NCBI GenBank assembly: GCA_001051155.2
Contig: JYIP02000005.1
Span: 4,092,001 to 4,156,000, forward strand
Length of the DNA stretch: 64,000 nucleotides
Reading direction: 5' to 3'
Source: Chrysoporthe austroafricana
Taxonomy: Eukaryota; Ascomycota; Sordariomycetes; Diaporthales; Cryphonectriaceae
A program made the translations under genes and the position numbers. This document shows, piece by piece, positions 1 through 9,630 of the stretch. Every line of letters begins with the position of its first letter. Positions within the stretch are counted from its first letter, which is position 1. Below the pieces are notes generated by a model. That model saw nothing but the letters and a program-made list of their open reading frames with translations, did no database searches and was not told where the DNA came from.

Positions 1-447
1 GCGCTGACGAGGCAATCTGCGTAGTGAAATTGCCGTTCCCCCTCACCATCAAGTTCAAGAGCATGCTCCAGGCCGGGGTGGCTACCAAGGATATGGACCC
101 CAGGTGGATGTCGAGCATTTCGTGGTACTTTTTGTGTATTTTCGGACTACAGCCTGTCTTCAACTTTATCCTCGGAAGTGACAATGGTATGTATGCCCTA
201 CTTCCTCTCCATGGGGATTTCCCCCCCCCCTTATCGCCGGTCCTCCAAGCTAACGATTCTTCTGCCAGCTGCCAACCAAATGGCCCAGCAGATGGGTCAG
301 ATGGGGCCTCAACAGCAGCAAATGTTTGGTCCTGGCGTAGATCCGGACAAGCAGTTCCTGGGCGAAGCCGAGAATCTTGCTGTTATTGAGCATTATTCCG
401 TCCTTGATGATGTGGAGGACCGGCTGCTCGAGGGTATCCGGGCTTGA
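1..447 (+). CDS. EMC3: ER membrane protein complex subunit 3 (EMC3), C-terminal part
   Basis: Partial at the 5' side; the gene begins outside the window. Exon 3–186 is open from the first in-frame codon, then an intron 187–268 (GTATGT donor, CAG acceptor), then exon 269–447 ending in TGA. The joined protein reads through a transmembrane stretch (WYFLCIFGLQPVFNFILGSD) followed by AANQMAQQMGQMG and the acidic end EHYSVLDDVEDRLLEGIRA. This order is typical of EMC3, a YidC/Oxa1-superfamily subunit of the complex that inserts membrane proteins in the ER. Only the last membrane helix and the cytosolic tail are visible. The stop lies 111 nt from the stop of the convergent RPC25 gene, so the 3' UTRs probably overlap. 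The family call is firm; the missing N-terminus cannot be judged. Confidence 0.9.
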
Positions 448-558
448 GCACGGCCAATGGCTTGTAGCGGAGGCCGCATGGGCGCTCGTCCCGAAATGTA
501 GACGTATTTAGATGCGTACGGGCCATCACGATGTGATGCCCAATGAGGCGAATCTCCT

Positions 559-1390
559 TCAGAGCTCCCACCACAGCGTGCATCCCAGGCCTTGCGCCTT
601 CATGCTCCCTTTGACAACGTAGGGCGGCAGCCGCGTCTCTTGCGGTGCCTCCTCACCTGGGGCAACGGATGGCTTTGTGGGGGTCTGATCGTTCCACTCC
701 TCACCGGTGACGGCGAGGCGGACAGTCTCGTGGATATCCCAGTAAAGCGGGCCGTTCTCACTCTCCCAGACCCAGAGCTGCTCGTTATGGTCGTACTGAC
801 AGCCCTCGGGCAGCTCCTCGGCCTCGACGAAGATGTTGTCGAAGAAATCAGTGCGGACTGAAGTACAGAATTAGCTGGTGCCCATTGGTAGTCTGCGCAG
901 GCCTTGGGTACGAACCATGGATGCCGTCTGGCGAACACCTACTGATACGGCCCATGATGATCTCGCCTTTGAAAGGCCGGAAAACAACAAGGCGGAATTC
1001 GGCTATGGAGGCAACCAGTCAGCCCTTCGGTCCTCGAATCAGGATGGCCTCGACTCAGGTTGACGTACCGTTCACGTTTGCAGTGCCGGTACCATGACCG
1101 ATGAGACCTTCAGAGGCCCACAGGAGATCATAGAGGCAGATGCAGAGGCCGATCTTCTGGATTACCTGTACTTGAATGGTCAGCAACTTCGTTCAATATC
1201 CCCCACTTGAGGATGGGTGCGCACCTTGTTTGCATACTTGGCATTGATGTTGTCTTCAATAGCCTGCATGCTCTTCTTGTGAAAGTCTTGGGGGGTGATC
1301 TGGACCAGATCCGCAATTTTTGTCTCAAGCACATGTTAGCACGAGTAGAGATGTGTATAGTAACAAGAGGCTACATACGAGGATGAACAT
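559..1390 (-). CDS. RPC25: DNA-directed RNA polymerase III subunit Rpc25 (RPC8)
   Basis: Five exons read on the minus strand: 1379–1390, 1225–1323, 1069–1165, 916–1002 and 559–857. All phases match and all introns are 55–66 nt. The protein starts MFILTKIADLVQI and continues with KIGLCICLYDLL, the FRLVVFRPFKGEIIMGRIS block and FFDNIFV, and ends GSMKAQGLGCTLWWEL. This is the Rpb7-like N-terminal fold followed by the OB-fold domain of Rpc25, which with Rpc17 forms the Pol III stalk used in transcription initiation at tRNA and 5S genes. The length of about 200 residues fits the family. The first coding exon is only 12 nt (M-F-I-L). A competing frame at 383–583 is a shadow of the last exon. The gene is divergent from the NUFIP1-like gene and convergent with EMC3. 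Confidence 0.9.
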
Positions 1391-2188
1391 CTTGATCTGA
1401 TGCTCTGGAAGTCCCTTGTAGATATTCCAAACTGTCCTGTGGATAGATGGGAGCGCTGTGTGCCTTGTACACATTCAGATTTCAGGTCTGGAAAAGGTGG
1501 ATGATTTTGGTCGGCGACGAGTCACTGCTGGCATCCTCTGGAGGCTGGGTGTGCCAGAGCACAGTCTCGATGATCTCAGTTGACAGGTACCCTCTCTGAG
1601 ATGCGAACACTGTCCAACCCCATCCAGCCGTCAGTCAAAGTTGCAGGTGGTTTTTTCCCCCAGTGGATTTTGTACGGCGCTTGGTTCACCCACAGAACTG
1701 TGCTAGCGCCCTGAGCTCAAAGTTGTAGGTCCACGGCAAGTTACAGTGATCCAGCCTTGCACGGACCAGCCAGAGGCCCCTCCTCCCTTGTTACCTAAGT
1801 GGGTTTTTGGACTCCAGACTTCAGCTGTCAAATCTGCCACCACGACACTCCTTTCAACTCTGACAACCACCGACCGTCCACCACCACTGGAGCTATTCGA
1901 CGTCCTCCAATCCCTTCCATCATTGCGACAAGTGTTGTTATTTACTGGAGGACTTGTTTTATCATTTTTTTTCTTTCCTTACTGTCCGTCGAGGCTTGGT
2001 CTGTTTGTCGGCCTGTGTTGTTGCCGTCTTCTCTTCTGACACCTACTTGGGCTGTCCATCCTGCTCTGGACGTCGACGCTCTGCCCAAGGTCTGCTTGTT
2101 ATTTGGCAATTCTTTCAGGCCTGCCTTTGACGAGCGATCAAGAAGACACACGCTAATTAACCAAAACAAAAGACGCGCTGACGCCAAC
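1391..2188. promoter_or_regulatory. Divergent intergenic region between RPC25 and the NUFIP1-like gene
   Basis: About 0.8 kb separates the two start codons, which point away from each other, so both promoters must lie here. The half nearest the NUFIP1-like gene is pyrimidine-rich on the plus strand (for example around 1930–1980), as is common in fungal leaders. An open frame runs in phase from 1799 into the NUFIP1-like gene, but its predicted extension has none of the Q/P/G composition of the protein and I treat it as leader. No other gene is seen. Confidence 0.5.
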
Positions 2189-4167
2189 ATGACCTACGGC
2201 TACGGCCCCCCTCCTCCAGCCCCGGCCCCCGCGCCCCCTACCTCCGGCTACCCACAGTACCCTCAATACCAGAATGGTGCAGGCCGTGGTGGGCATGCTG
2301 GCAGGGGAGGTAGAGGAGGACACAGCTCGCACCCAGGCGGCAGACCTGATTACCACGCGCCGACCCCCTACGGCTATCCTCAACAGCCACCTCAACACCA
2401 GCCCCAACCGTACGCTCCCCAGCACGGTGGCCAGTATCCTCCTACTCAGCACCCACAGCCAGGGCCTGGCGGTTATCCTCAGCATCAGCAGCAGTGGCCC
2501 GACCCGGGACAACCTCAACACCCGCATCATCCCGGTCAGCCCGCTCTGCCTGCTCAGAACTACCACCCTAACTACGCGCAACACATCTACCAGCAACAGC
2601 CCCCGTACGGCCCTCAACAGCAGCAGCAGCAGCCTGGTTATGGGGCAGCGCCGCCTCCGCAGCAACCGTATGGGCAGCCTTATCCTCCTTCACAGCAACC
2701 AAGTGGTCCTCCGCAACAGTGGGGCCCTCCCGCGCCCTCTCACTCTCCTCAAAACCAGCCTCACCAGCAGCATTTTGGCGCCGCAAGAGGCCGAGGAGGA
2801 CACCACAATCAGCCCAAGGCTCAGTCTATGGGGCCTCCCATTCGGATGGGGTTTGACAGTGGTCCGCCTAGGGATCCCAATGCTCCAGTGAGCACTGGCT
2901 ACCCGCCACAACCATACGCCCCTCATCAGAGGCCCGGTCCATACCCCCCAGCTCCCTATCAAGGCTATCCCCCGCCTGTGGCACCACCCGTGCCTGGTCC
3001 ACCTCACCACTACGATGGGCAGCTCCAGCAGAATGGCCGTCATCATGGCCGTGGCGGCTTCCATAATAACAACTTCAAGCAGCGTTCGGGGTTCAATGAC
3101 AACAAGGGCCGTCATCACAACCATAATCATAACAACAATCGCAAGTCTGGTGGCGGTCCTGCCACGCCTCAGGCGCACCATCAGAAGCCTGATGCTGCCT
3201 CTGCCGGCAAGAAGAAGAAGCGCAAGACAAATACCCTTGGCCTCACGCCGGGTGACGAGTCTGACGATGACTTTGATGAAGAGGCCAAGCTGAGCGAGTT
3301 GATTGGCGCTGATGCCCCCGAGTAGGTTTCCTTACGGTTGTAGGGCCACATGTTCGACTTACTGACGGCCACAGACCCTCCGACATCACAGCGTGGATTG
3401 CGGAACGCAAGCGCAACTTCCCCACCAAGAGTCGTGTCAAGGCCAAGCTGGCCATGGAGAAGGACGGTACGGCGAGCAAGGACGGAGAAGTCAAGGACGA
3501 GCGTGCTCTGGCTCTAGAGAGGGAGCAGCAGAGGGCCGACAAGCTGCGCCGTGAGCTGGAGAAAGTCGAATCCAGCCTGAAGCGGAAGCGCGAGCAGCAG
3601 GATGCCGGTGACGAGATGCGCGATATCGCTGCAAGTTCCTCGATGTCGCCATCAGTCAAGTCCGAGAACGAGAAACCCGAGGCCATGTCCACTAAGCCGG
3701 ACCCTAATGCCAACCTTCCACCACCTCCGAAGAAGGCCGACCCCAACAAGCATTGCAAGTACTATTCCACCGGGGGCACTTGTGGCAAGAAAGGCAAGTG
3801 CCGCTTTGTCCATGACCCTGAAGTGAGAGAGGCTGCGCTCAAGGAGAGAGAAATGAACGGTGGACGAATGACCTTGCAGCAACGGTTAGCCCTTAACGAC
3901 AAAGATCAACAGGACATGACCATCGTCAAAGCCATCAAGTATCTTCAGGAAAAAGGTTTGATGGAACCCAAGTCCAAGTCCTCGTCCTCGACCGGAAGTG
4001 TGACTAATGGCCACACCACCACACTTGTCACCAAGTCATCTTTGCCTCCTCCACCCGCCAGCGGTCTCCCACCTCAGCCGCCTCCGAGCGTTGTGTCGCC
4101 ACCGACGGTCCGTTACCAAGGATGGAACCTGAGTGGGTTTGGAAACACTGGTGTAAAGAGCGAGTAG
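2189..4167 (+). CDS. NUFIP1-domain CCCH zinc-finger protein (probable box C/D snoRNP assembly factor, Rsa1-like)
   Basis: Two exons, 2189–3321 and 3375–4167, with a 53-nt intron; the product is 641 residues. Residues 1 to about 300 are a low-complexity stretch of Pro, Gln, Gly and Tyr with RGG-type pieces (GRGGHAGRGGRGGH, ARGRGGHH, HHGRGGF), expected to be disordered and RNA-binding. After an acidic patch (DESDDDFDEEAKLSELIGAD) the segment SDITAWIAERKRNFPTKSRV matches the conserved NUFIP1 motif. A charged coiled-coil follows, then a CCCH finger at about 505–523 (C-x8-C-x5-C-x3-H). NUFIP1/Rsa1 proteins help load Snu13/15.5K during snoRNP assembly; the role here is inferred from that motif. The start was chosen where the biased composition begins, in a good context (CCAACATGAC); an in-phase ATG at 1799 would add 130 unlike residues. 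Confidence 0.8.
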
Positions 4168-5722
4168 GAGCCGGCATCCAGCATGGCAACATTTTGGAGC
4201 ACTTGGAAGCCCAGCACACGCAGAAGTCCATTCTTGACATCTCCTAGCAGTGGCTTAGCAGTGGTTGCGTGGACTTGGTGCAGGTTGAGAGGCAGCTAGC
4301 TGTCAGGGTGCCCTTCGGGTGCCCTTCGGCCCAGACCTGCCAACACCAATCCTCCTTTTTCATTACGACCTGATGAAATTCCTTGCTCTTAGGGGCCGTT
4401 GGGCCAAATGACATCCTGTCGATTGCAACTCTCAACCTATGATTTCATCAGTTGCCTGTTTCGTTCGGCTTTCCTGCGTCGGTCTTGTTCACGGTCCAGT
4501 TGAGGAGGGTCTTGACAGTGTCAGACAGACATATTGCGGCTGCAGCTGATTGATTGTTCGCATTTACTCAGGCGAGCACGTTTTTTCACAAGTCCGAATT
4601 TCTGAGTTTTCTCCGGCTGGAGTCAGGTGTGGGCAAAACTTGAATTTACAAGGAAGGGCGTCAGGGAGATGGAAAAGTCGACGCACAGCGTTGACAGGAT
4701 AGACAAATACTAATACCCTTATGACATTAGTACCATCATGGTTTGTTTCCCTCCATAGACTGGTGCAATAGGAGCTTAGATTCTATTCATGATGAGCTAT
4801 CATTAAGTGAATATTTCGTCCTAGTAGCCAGCCGAGAGAGACAAGAGACACATCATCGATCGGTGGCCTGACTGGGAAGGGAGAGGCTGCCTCGCCGCCA
4901 GACGAGTCTTGTAATCTATGACTGATGGAAACGCTAATGATCAACCCCTCTTCCCCGTTCAAACAGGTATCAACAGATGGCTCGTTGGCTCCAGATCTTT
5001 AGGAGGCTGGGCAAGTCGCATGTCTTGGCAATAATAGTGTGATGTAGGCTTTGAAGATAGGCGGCTAAGTGTAGATTGTGAGATTTGCTGCCTTATCTAT
5101 TTCGGTAGGAAAGATGGTTCATATCGCGAATTTCTTATAATGGCAGTTGGTCGCAATGGCAGTTGGTCGCAATGGCAGTTGGTCGTAATGGCAGGTCAGT
5201 CACTTATATTTTTAGCAGAGGCGATGTGATGACGATGTTCACATAGACATCACACCCCTCCAAAGCACGTAGGAAACATTTGACTGTAAATGGATTATCA
5301 TTCATCTTTACAGTAGACGTCTACAGGTAGTCTTGACCAATCTACACGACCAGCGGCTTATGCTGTTTGCCACCCAGACACAATCCGTCTGTCTGCTGCT
5401 GATCGTCCCGGATCGGTATCTTTCAGGCCAAACAATGCACATGGAAATGCAGAACAGAAAGGAAGGAAAAAAGCAAGTAACGCCTGCCGCTATGCTCACG
5501 TAAAGTCCAGTCCCTCTTTCTGAGACCTTGAACACCGTTCTTTCGTAGCATGGAAAACTCCAGCGCATCTTTCCCTGAACGCCGGTCCTTGGCCGAACCT
5601 TGAAAACAGATAGTAAGATCCAGCGAGGTTAGGATAGTGTGTAATTCGTGTAAGATGCAAGTTGTCGTGCTTGAAAAAAGCCAAGGCGGGCTCTTGCGAA
5701 GCGGGAAGAGTCAAATCACGCC
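4168..5722. other. Intergenic region between convergent NUFIP1-like and SPT2 genes
   Basis: About 1.55 kb without a supportable gene. It must hold both 3' UTRs. It contains a small direct repeat of GGGTGCCCTTC near 4306–4330 and a 16-bp tandem repeat at 5141–5194 listed separately. Short frames here have no recognisable domain. Confidence 0.5.
5141..5194. repeat. 16-bp tandem repeat, three full units plus a partial one
   Basis: Units at 5141–5156, 5157–5172 and 5173–5188 share the sequence TGGCAGTTGGTCGCAA, with one C-to-T change in the third, followed by a partial TGGCAG at 5189–5194. It lies in the gap between two convergent genes and codes for nothing. Confidence 0.9.
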
Positions 5723-7031
5723 TCAGCGTCTATTTTGAAGAGCAGCCCTCCTGCGGGCCTCTTTCTCACGGCGTCGCTTCTCCAGTAGGGCTTCTTCACG
5801 GGCGTCCTCAAGTCTGGCCAGCTTGGCCGCCGCAGCCTCCTCATCCTCCACATCAGAGTATCCGGCTTCCATATCAGATTCATCGTCGTCATCGGCGTAC
5901 CGGTAACGCGAGCCGTAGCCGTAGCCATCGTCCTCGTCGTCCTCGTCATCGACGACGAAGTCATCCAGGTCTTCATCATACTCCTCATCCCGTCGCTGGC
6001 GACTCTTGGAAAACATACCCATCGGGTTAGGTCGTCTACTACCCTCGCGGTCGCGGTTGAGGCCAGCTCCAGGTGCACCAGGTCGTGAAGAGCCAGGCTT
6101 GGCCTTGCTCGGAGGTGGTCGGGCAGACCCGGTGTAGCCCGTGGTAGCGGCAGCCTTCTTAGGCTTTCGTTCCTCCACCATTGCAGCCTTGGCGACTTTT
6201 CCAGTCACAGGCTTCTGCACTGCTCCCCTATTTCGATTGACGTGTCCGTTGTTACTACGCTGCATGCCATTTGCTCCATTTCTGGACGGCAGACCAGCAC
6301 CTAGCTTCATTCCCGGCTTGAGACTCTTCTTTGCAGCCTTCAGCTCCTCTGCAGCAGCCTCCTCCCGCTCCTTCTTGGTGGGCAGCTTCTCAGTAGCCTT
6401 GTGCTGGATCTTCCCTATAGCCTGCAGCTTCTGCTGCTGAGCAGCGGCCCGAGCCTTGATTTCGGCGATGGAGCCCTTCTTGGGTGTTTTGGGGGCAGAG
6501 TCCGAAGTGGCCGGTTGTCCTGCAGACACCGTTGCTGGGCGCCGTGCGAGTGACGAAGTCGCAGGTGGGGTGTTTCGGGCATTACCCGGAAAGGAGGCGG
6601 AAGTTGGCGAGGGCCTGCCATTTGTGACTAGGGATGGCTTCTTGGAGGCGGAAGAGGCAGATTTATCCGTGAGGGGCCTGGATGTGGTGTTCGATGATGG
6701 TCTGGCTGACCCGGTGTAGCCAGTGGTTGGTCGTTCAGTAGGGCGTGGCGTCTTGGAAGGTTCGCCGTTTGGCTTCGAAGGGCCAGTGGAAGTCAAAGTG
6801 GGGACTGTTCTGGGGGCCTTCACGGCAGCACCCTTGGTATCGGCATCGGCCTTCCTCTTGGCCGGTGTGCCATTCGTTAGTCGAGGTGTTGCTGCTGCGG
6901 AAGCTGTGGGCTTCTCGCCCGTGATAGAAGCGAGCAGCTGGCCGATCTGGATGGAAAGGGGCGCGAATCAGTCGACGACACCCGCGGACATGGAGACAAG
7001 TGCCCAGGGCGAATGCTGGACTCACCGGCAT
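5723..7031 (-). CDS. SPT2: SPT2-domain chromatin protein (histone chaperone)
   Basis: Two coding exons: 7026–7031 (only Met-Pro) and 5723–6946, joined across a 79-nt intron (GTGAGT donor, CATCCAG acceptor). The 409-residue product begins MPIGQLLASITGEKP. It then has a long Ser/Thr/Pro/Ala-rich basic region with two copies of the motif GYTGSARP, lysine-rich segments, an acidic run (DEEYDEDLDDFVVDDEDDED) and the C-terminal SPT2 box (SDMEAGYSDVEDEEAAAAKL) followed by a charged helix (EEALLEKRRREKEARRRAAL). The SPT2 box binds H3–H4 in known family members, which act in chromatin during transcription. The N-terminal MPIGQLL form fits fungal Spt2 and supports the tiny first exon. Without that exon the protein would have to start at the Met at 6823 and would lose the conserved N-terminus. 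Confidence 0.88.
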
Positions 7032-7650
7032 GATGGACTGAATCCCGCGACCAGAGTGACTCTCCTAGATTTGTCCCGCCCTCCAGATAGACGAATCTCT
7101 TCCTCTAAACCGTCATCAAATCGGCCAATGTTGACGCATCTGGGACATAGGATTGGAAGTTGGGTGGGTTGTTTCGGTTGGCGCTGCAAGCAGGTCACGC
7201 CTGAGCAAACTTTTCGTTTGCGCGCACAACCTGCAAGCGCTGTCCCGTCCGCGGAGGTGCTGATTGCCGCCTACAAGTACAGGCAACGTCGGCCGACTTT
7301 CGAGGAACCTGAGTCGGGGAAAATGGCTGAAAACCGCCCAGGCTGCGGGCCCCAAGGTTGGCGAGAACAGGGCGGAGGGGCGGGAGAACAAAGGAGGAGA
7401 GGAAAAGGGGGGCTTGGGAGGGAGAGTTGGTCGTGTGAGGGAGAGAAAGGGAAAGTGACGATCTAGTGGCTATTTATGCTACCAGCCGCTGCAAAAGCAA
7501 AAAGCGGCGAAAGCCACTGGACGTTGGGTTGCTGGAGCGCCCGCCAAGCACCAAAAGCCCCGCTGTCTGATTGGGCAAGGTAGGTCGATACCAAAGGACG
7601 GACACTCGCTATGGGAGGCCAGAGCGTCCTCAGCGTTCCACTGATTACAC

Positions 7651-7676
7651 ACTGACTGACTGACTGACTGACTGAC
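7651..7676. repeat. (ACTG)n tetranucleotide microsatellite
   Basis: About six perfect ACTG units begin at 7651 and decay into ACC GACTTTGACTGAG. The run sits inside the shared SPT2/RPP2 promoter region. Confidence 0.9.
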
Positions 7677-8058
7677 CGACTTTGACTGAGCACGAAGTGC
7701 AGTCTGCGGTAAACCCGACCTCGGGCATTAAGATAAGGGACCTGGGGACCTGATGCAGTGATGGCCCCACCCGCCCTGAACTTGCCAAGTGCCTGCCAAC
7801 CCACCCAGCTGGCGCACGTCTGGCCGGCAGCTGCCCACAACGACGCGCTCGGACCACCCAGCAACCCACCGTTCTGGCCCCGGCTGGCTGAAAACCCCAT
7901 TCTCGAACTTTTTCTTGTTGCGAGCCAGCAGACGACACACCGATCGACTCATCACCAACCCACCACAGACCTCTTCCCAATACAAGAACTCGAAGACTCA
8001 GTCTCCGCCAAGCGGTTAAATCGATTGACATCTCGTGTTCTTCTTAACCCATCAACAT

Positions 8059-8200
8059 GTGAGTCAACGCCGAGGCGCCCTCGATCATAGAATATATTTC
8101 ATCTCCCCTCGGGCGCACGGGTCCTGGCTCCCCTCTGATCGCCACCCTATGACAAGTTCGCATACCTGACAGTTTAAACCGCACATACAGACCCAATCAG
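8059..8200 (+). promoter_or_regulatory. Probable 5'-UTR intron of RPP2
   Basis: A strong donor GTGAGT at 8059–8064 and an acceptor CAATCAG ending at 8200 would remove 142 nt and join CATCAACAT to TCAAG just before the ATG of RPP2. Leader introns are common in fungal ribosomal-protein genes. The ATG formed at 8057 is followed at once by TGA, so it is not a coding start. This rests on splice signals only. Confidence 0.55.
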
Positions 8201-8205
8201 TCAAG

Positions 8206-8703
8206 ATGAAGCACCTGGCAGCCTACCTTCTGCTCACCCTGGGCGGCAACGAGAAGCCCTCTGCCGGCGACATCAAGAAGGTCCTTGAGTCCGTTGGTAT
8301 CGAGGCCGACTCCGACCGCCTGGACAAGCTCATCTCCGAGCTCGAGGGCAAGGACATCAACGAGGTACGACCCGATGCGATGCGATGCAGTACTGTCGCT
8401 ATGCGGTGGCGAACGGGTGCGATGTGGGTGGGAACAACATACTGATGGGTGATCCAACACAGTTGATCTCCGAGGGTAGCTCCAAGCTTGCTTCCGTTCC
8501 CTCTGGCGGTGCCGGTGGTGCTGCCGCCGGTGGCGCTGCTGCCGCCGGTGGCGCCGCCGAGGCCCCCAAGGAGGAGGAGAAGGAGGAGGGTAAGTCGACA
8601 TGCCGGCAGACAGCTGTCCACCTAGAGGCAGGCGCAGACGCTAACACCTGCAACAGAGAAGGAGGAGTCCGACGAGGACATGGGTTTCGGTCTGTTCGAC
8701 TAA
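8206..8703 (+). CDS. RPP2: 60S acidic ribosomal protein P2
   Basis: Three exons: 8206–8364, 8463–8589 and 8657–8703, coding for 110 residues, the normal length. The N-terminal dimerisation domain starts [20 protein letters not shown] and includes [15 protein letters not shown] flexible Ala/Gly hinge follows ([20 protein letters not shown]), then the acidic tail [14 protein letters not shown], the universal P-protein ending that binds translation factors and is recognised in the ribosomal stalk. The second intron splits the acidic tail (EEG|GTAAGT), and the frame after the acceptor CAACAG is fixed by the [11 protein letters not shown] ending. The gene is divergent from SPT2 and has a probable leader intron. 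Confidence 0.95.
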
Positions 8704-9630
8704 ACGCCTGGGTACTCCTTGCCCAATCTACAAAAAAAGGTGATGCACACATTTCGGAGATGCTCTTGAGTACCATCACGGGCGTACTGCGACGGTTCGT
8801 GGTCTCGTGCCAGAAAGGTGCTGGGATGACAGGACCGGTCGCACAAAGTAGTTCATGAGGAAACAGAGAAAATAAAACAAGGCTTCATGGACCTCCGAAT
8901 TTCTCGTGTCCGCCTCACTTATGCTGGTGCAGTATGATGACTATCCGAGTGCCTGCGAATCCGTCCAGCCGGGAATAGCGACGACAGCAGTGTCTGATAT
9001 AATTTTGGCGGCTCTCCGCGCATTGACGAACTTAAATTGCACACCAAGTTGAGTCAGACTCGAGTGAGTGACATCTGCCCCAGTGCATGTGTGATTGACA
9101 TGGGTGCCCTCGAAAGCGCCTGCAGGAGCGCCAAGCGCTTCGCCCGTTTGGACATGCGTTGCGGTGGAAACGCGGTAGGAGCTGATCGATTGGCTACCAG
9201 AGATCCACCACAACATCCCAAAGCTGCGAGGCCCACCCAAAACCTGGTTTGGATGCATTCTCCCGCGATGCCTCCCCTTCCCTTCTCTCAACCACCTTCT
9301 TGTTCCTGCATATTGCTTCAACCCGCTACGAGTTTGCTACGAGCATGACCATGGACCTCTAGGACACGTCGAATTATTATTTCTCTAACCACCTCCCAGC
9401 GTTTTACACGAACGAGCGCGTGTCGTGCTCAATCGAACAAGTCCACCGCTCTAGGGATCCACTCCTGTTTTGGTTGAAGGATTCTGGAGAGGCAGTCATA
9501 CACACCGGTACAGGCCAGAGCCGTTACTGGCCCAAGCTTTTCTGTCGCAAGTCAGTCGGTCGGTCAGCTCACCAAACACCCTTTCGCCTGGTCTAGCCCG
9601 CCACAACATCCAACAACAAGATCGCAGAAC
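8704..9630. other. Intergenic region between RPP2 and MPS1
   Basis: About 0.93 kb. It includes the RPP2 3' UTR (an AATAAA-like AAAATAAAAC near 8870) and the MPS1 promoter and leader, which contains ACATCCAACAACAAGATCGC just before the start. No gene or repeat is supported. Confidence 0.5.

Larger units (their letters stand above)
7032..8205. promoter_or_regulatory. Divergent promoter region between SPT2 and RPP2
   Basis: About 1.17 kb between two start codons pointing outward. It holds both promoters, an (ACTG)n microsatellite at 7651–7676 and a likely 5'-UTR intron of RPP2 near its right end. The stretch 7330–7460 is purine-rich (AAAGGAGGAGAGGAAAAGG). No gene is seen in it. Confidence 0.5.

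Noticed and set aside
383..583. 66-codon minus-strand frame at the end of RPC25
   Set aside because: It is the shifted frame of the last RPC25 exon; the correct frame ends GLGCTLWWEL at 559, so there is no frameshift in the gene.
1799..2188. Upstream in-phase extension of the NUFIP1-like protein by 130 residues
   Set aside because: The extension is hydrophobic and mixed, unlike the biased protein that starts at 2189, and looks like translated leader.
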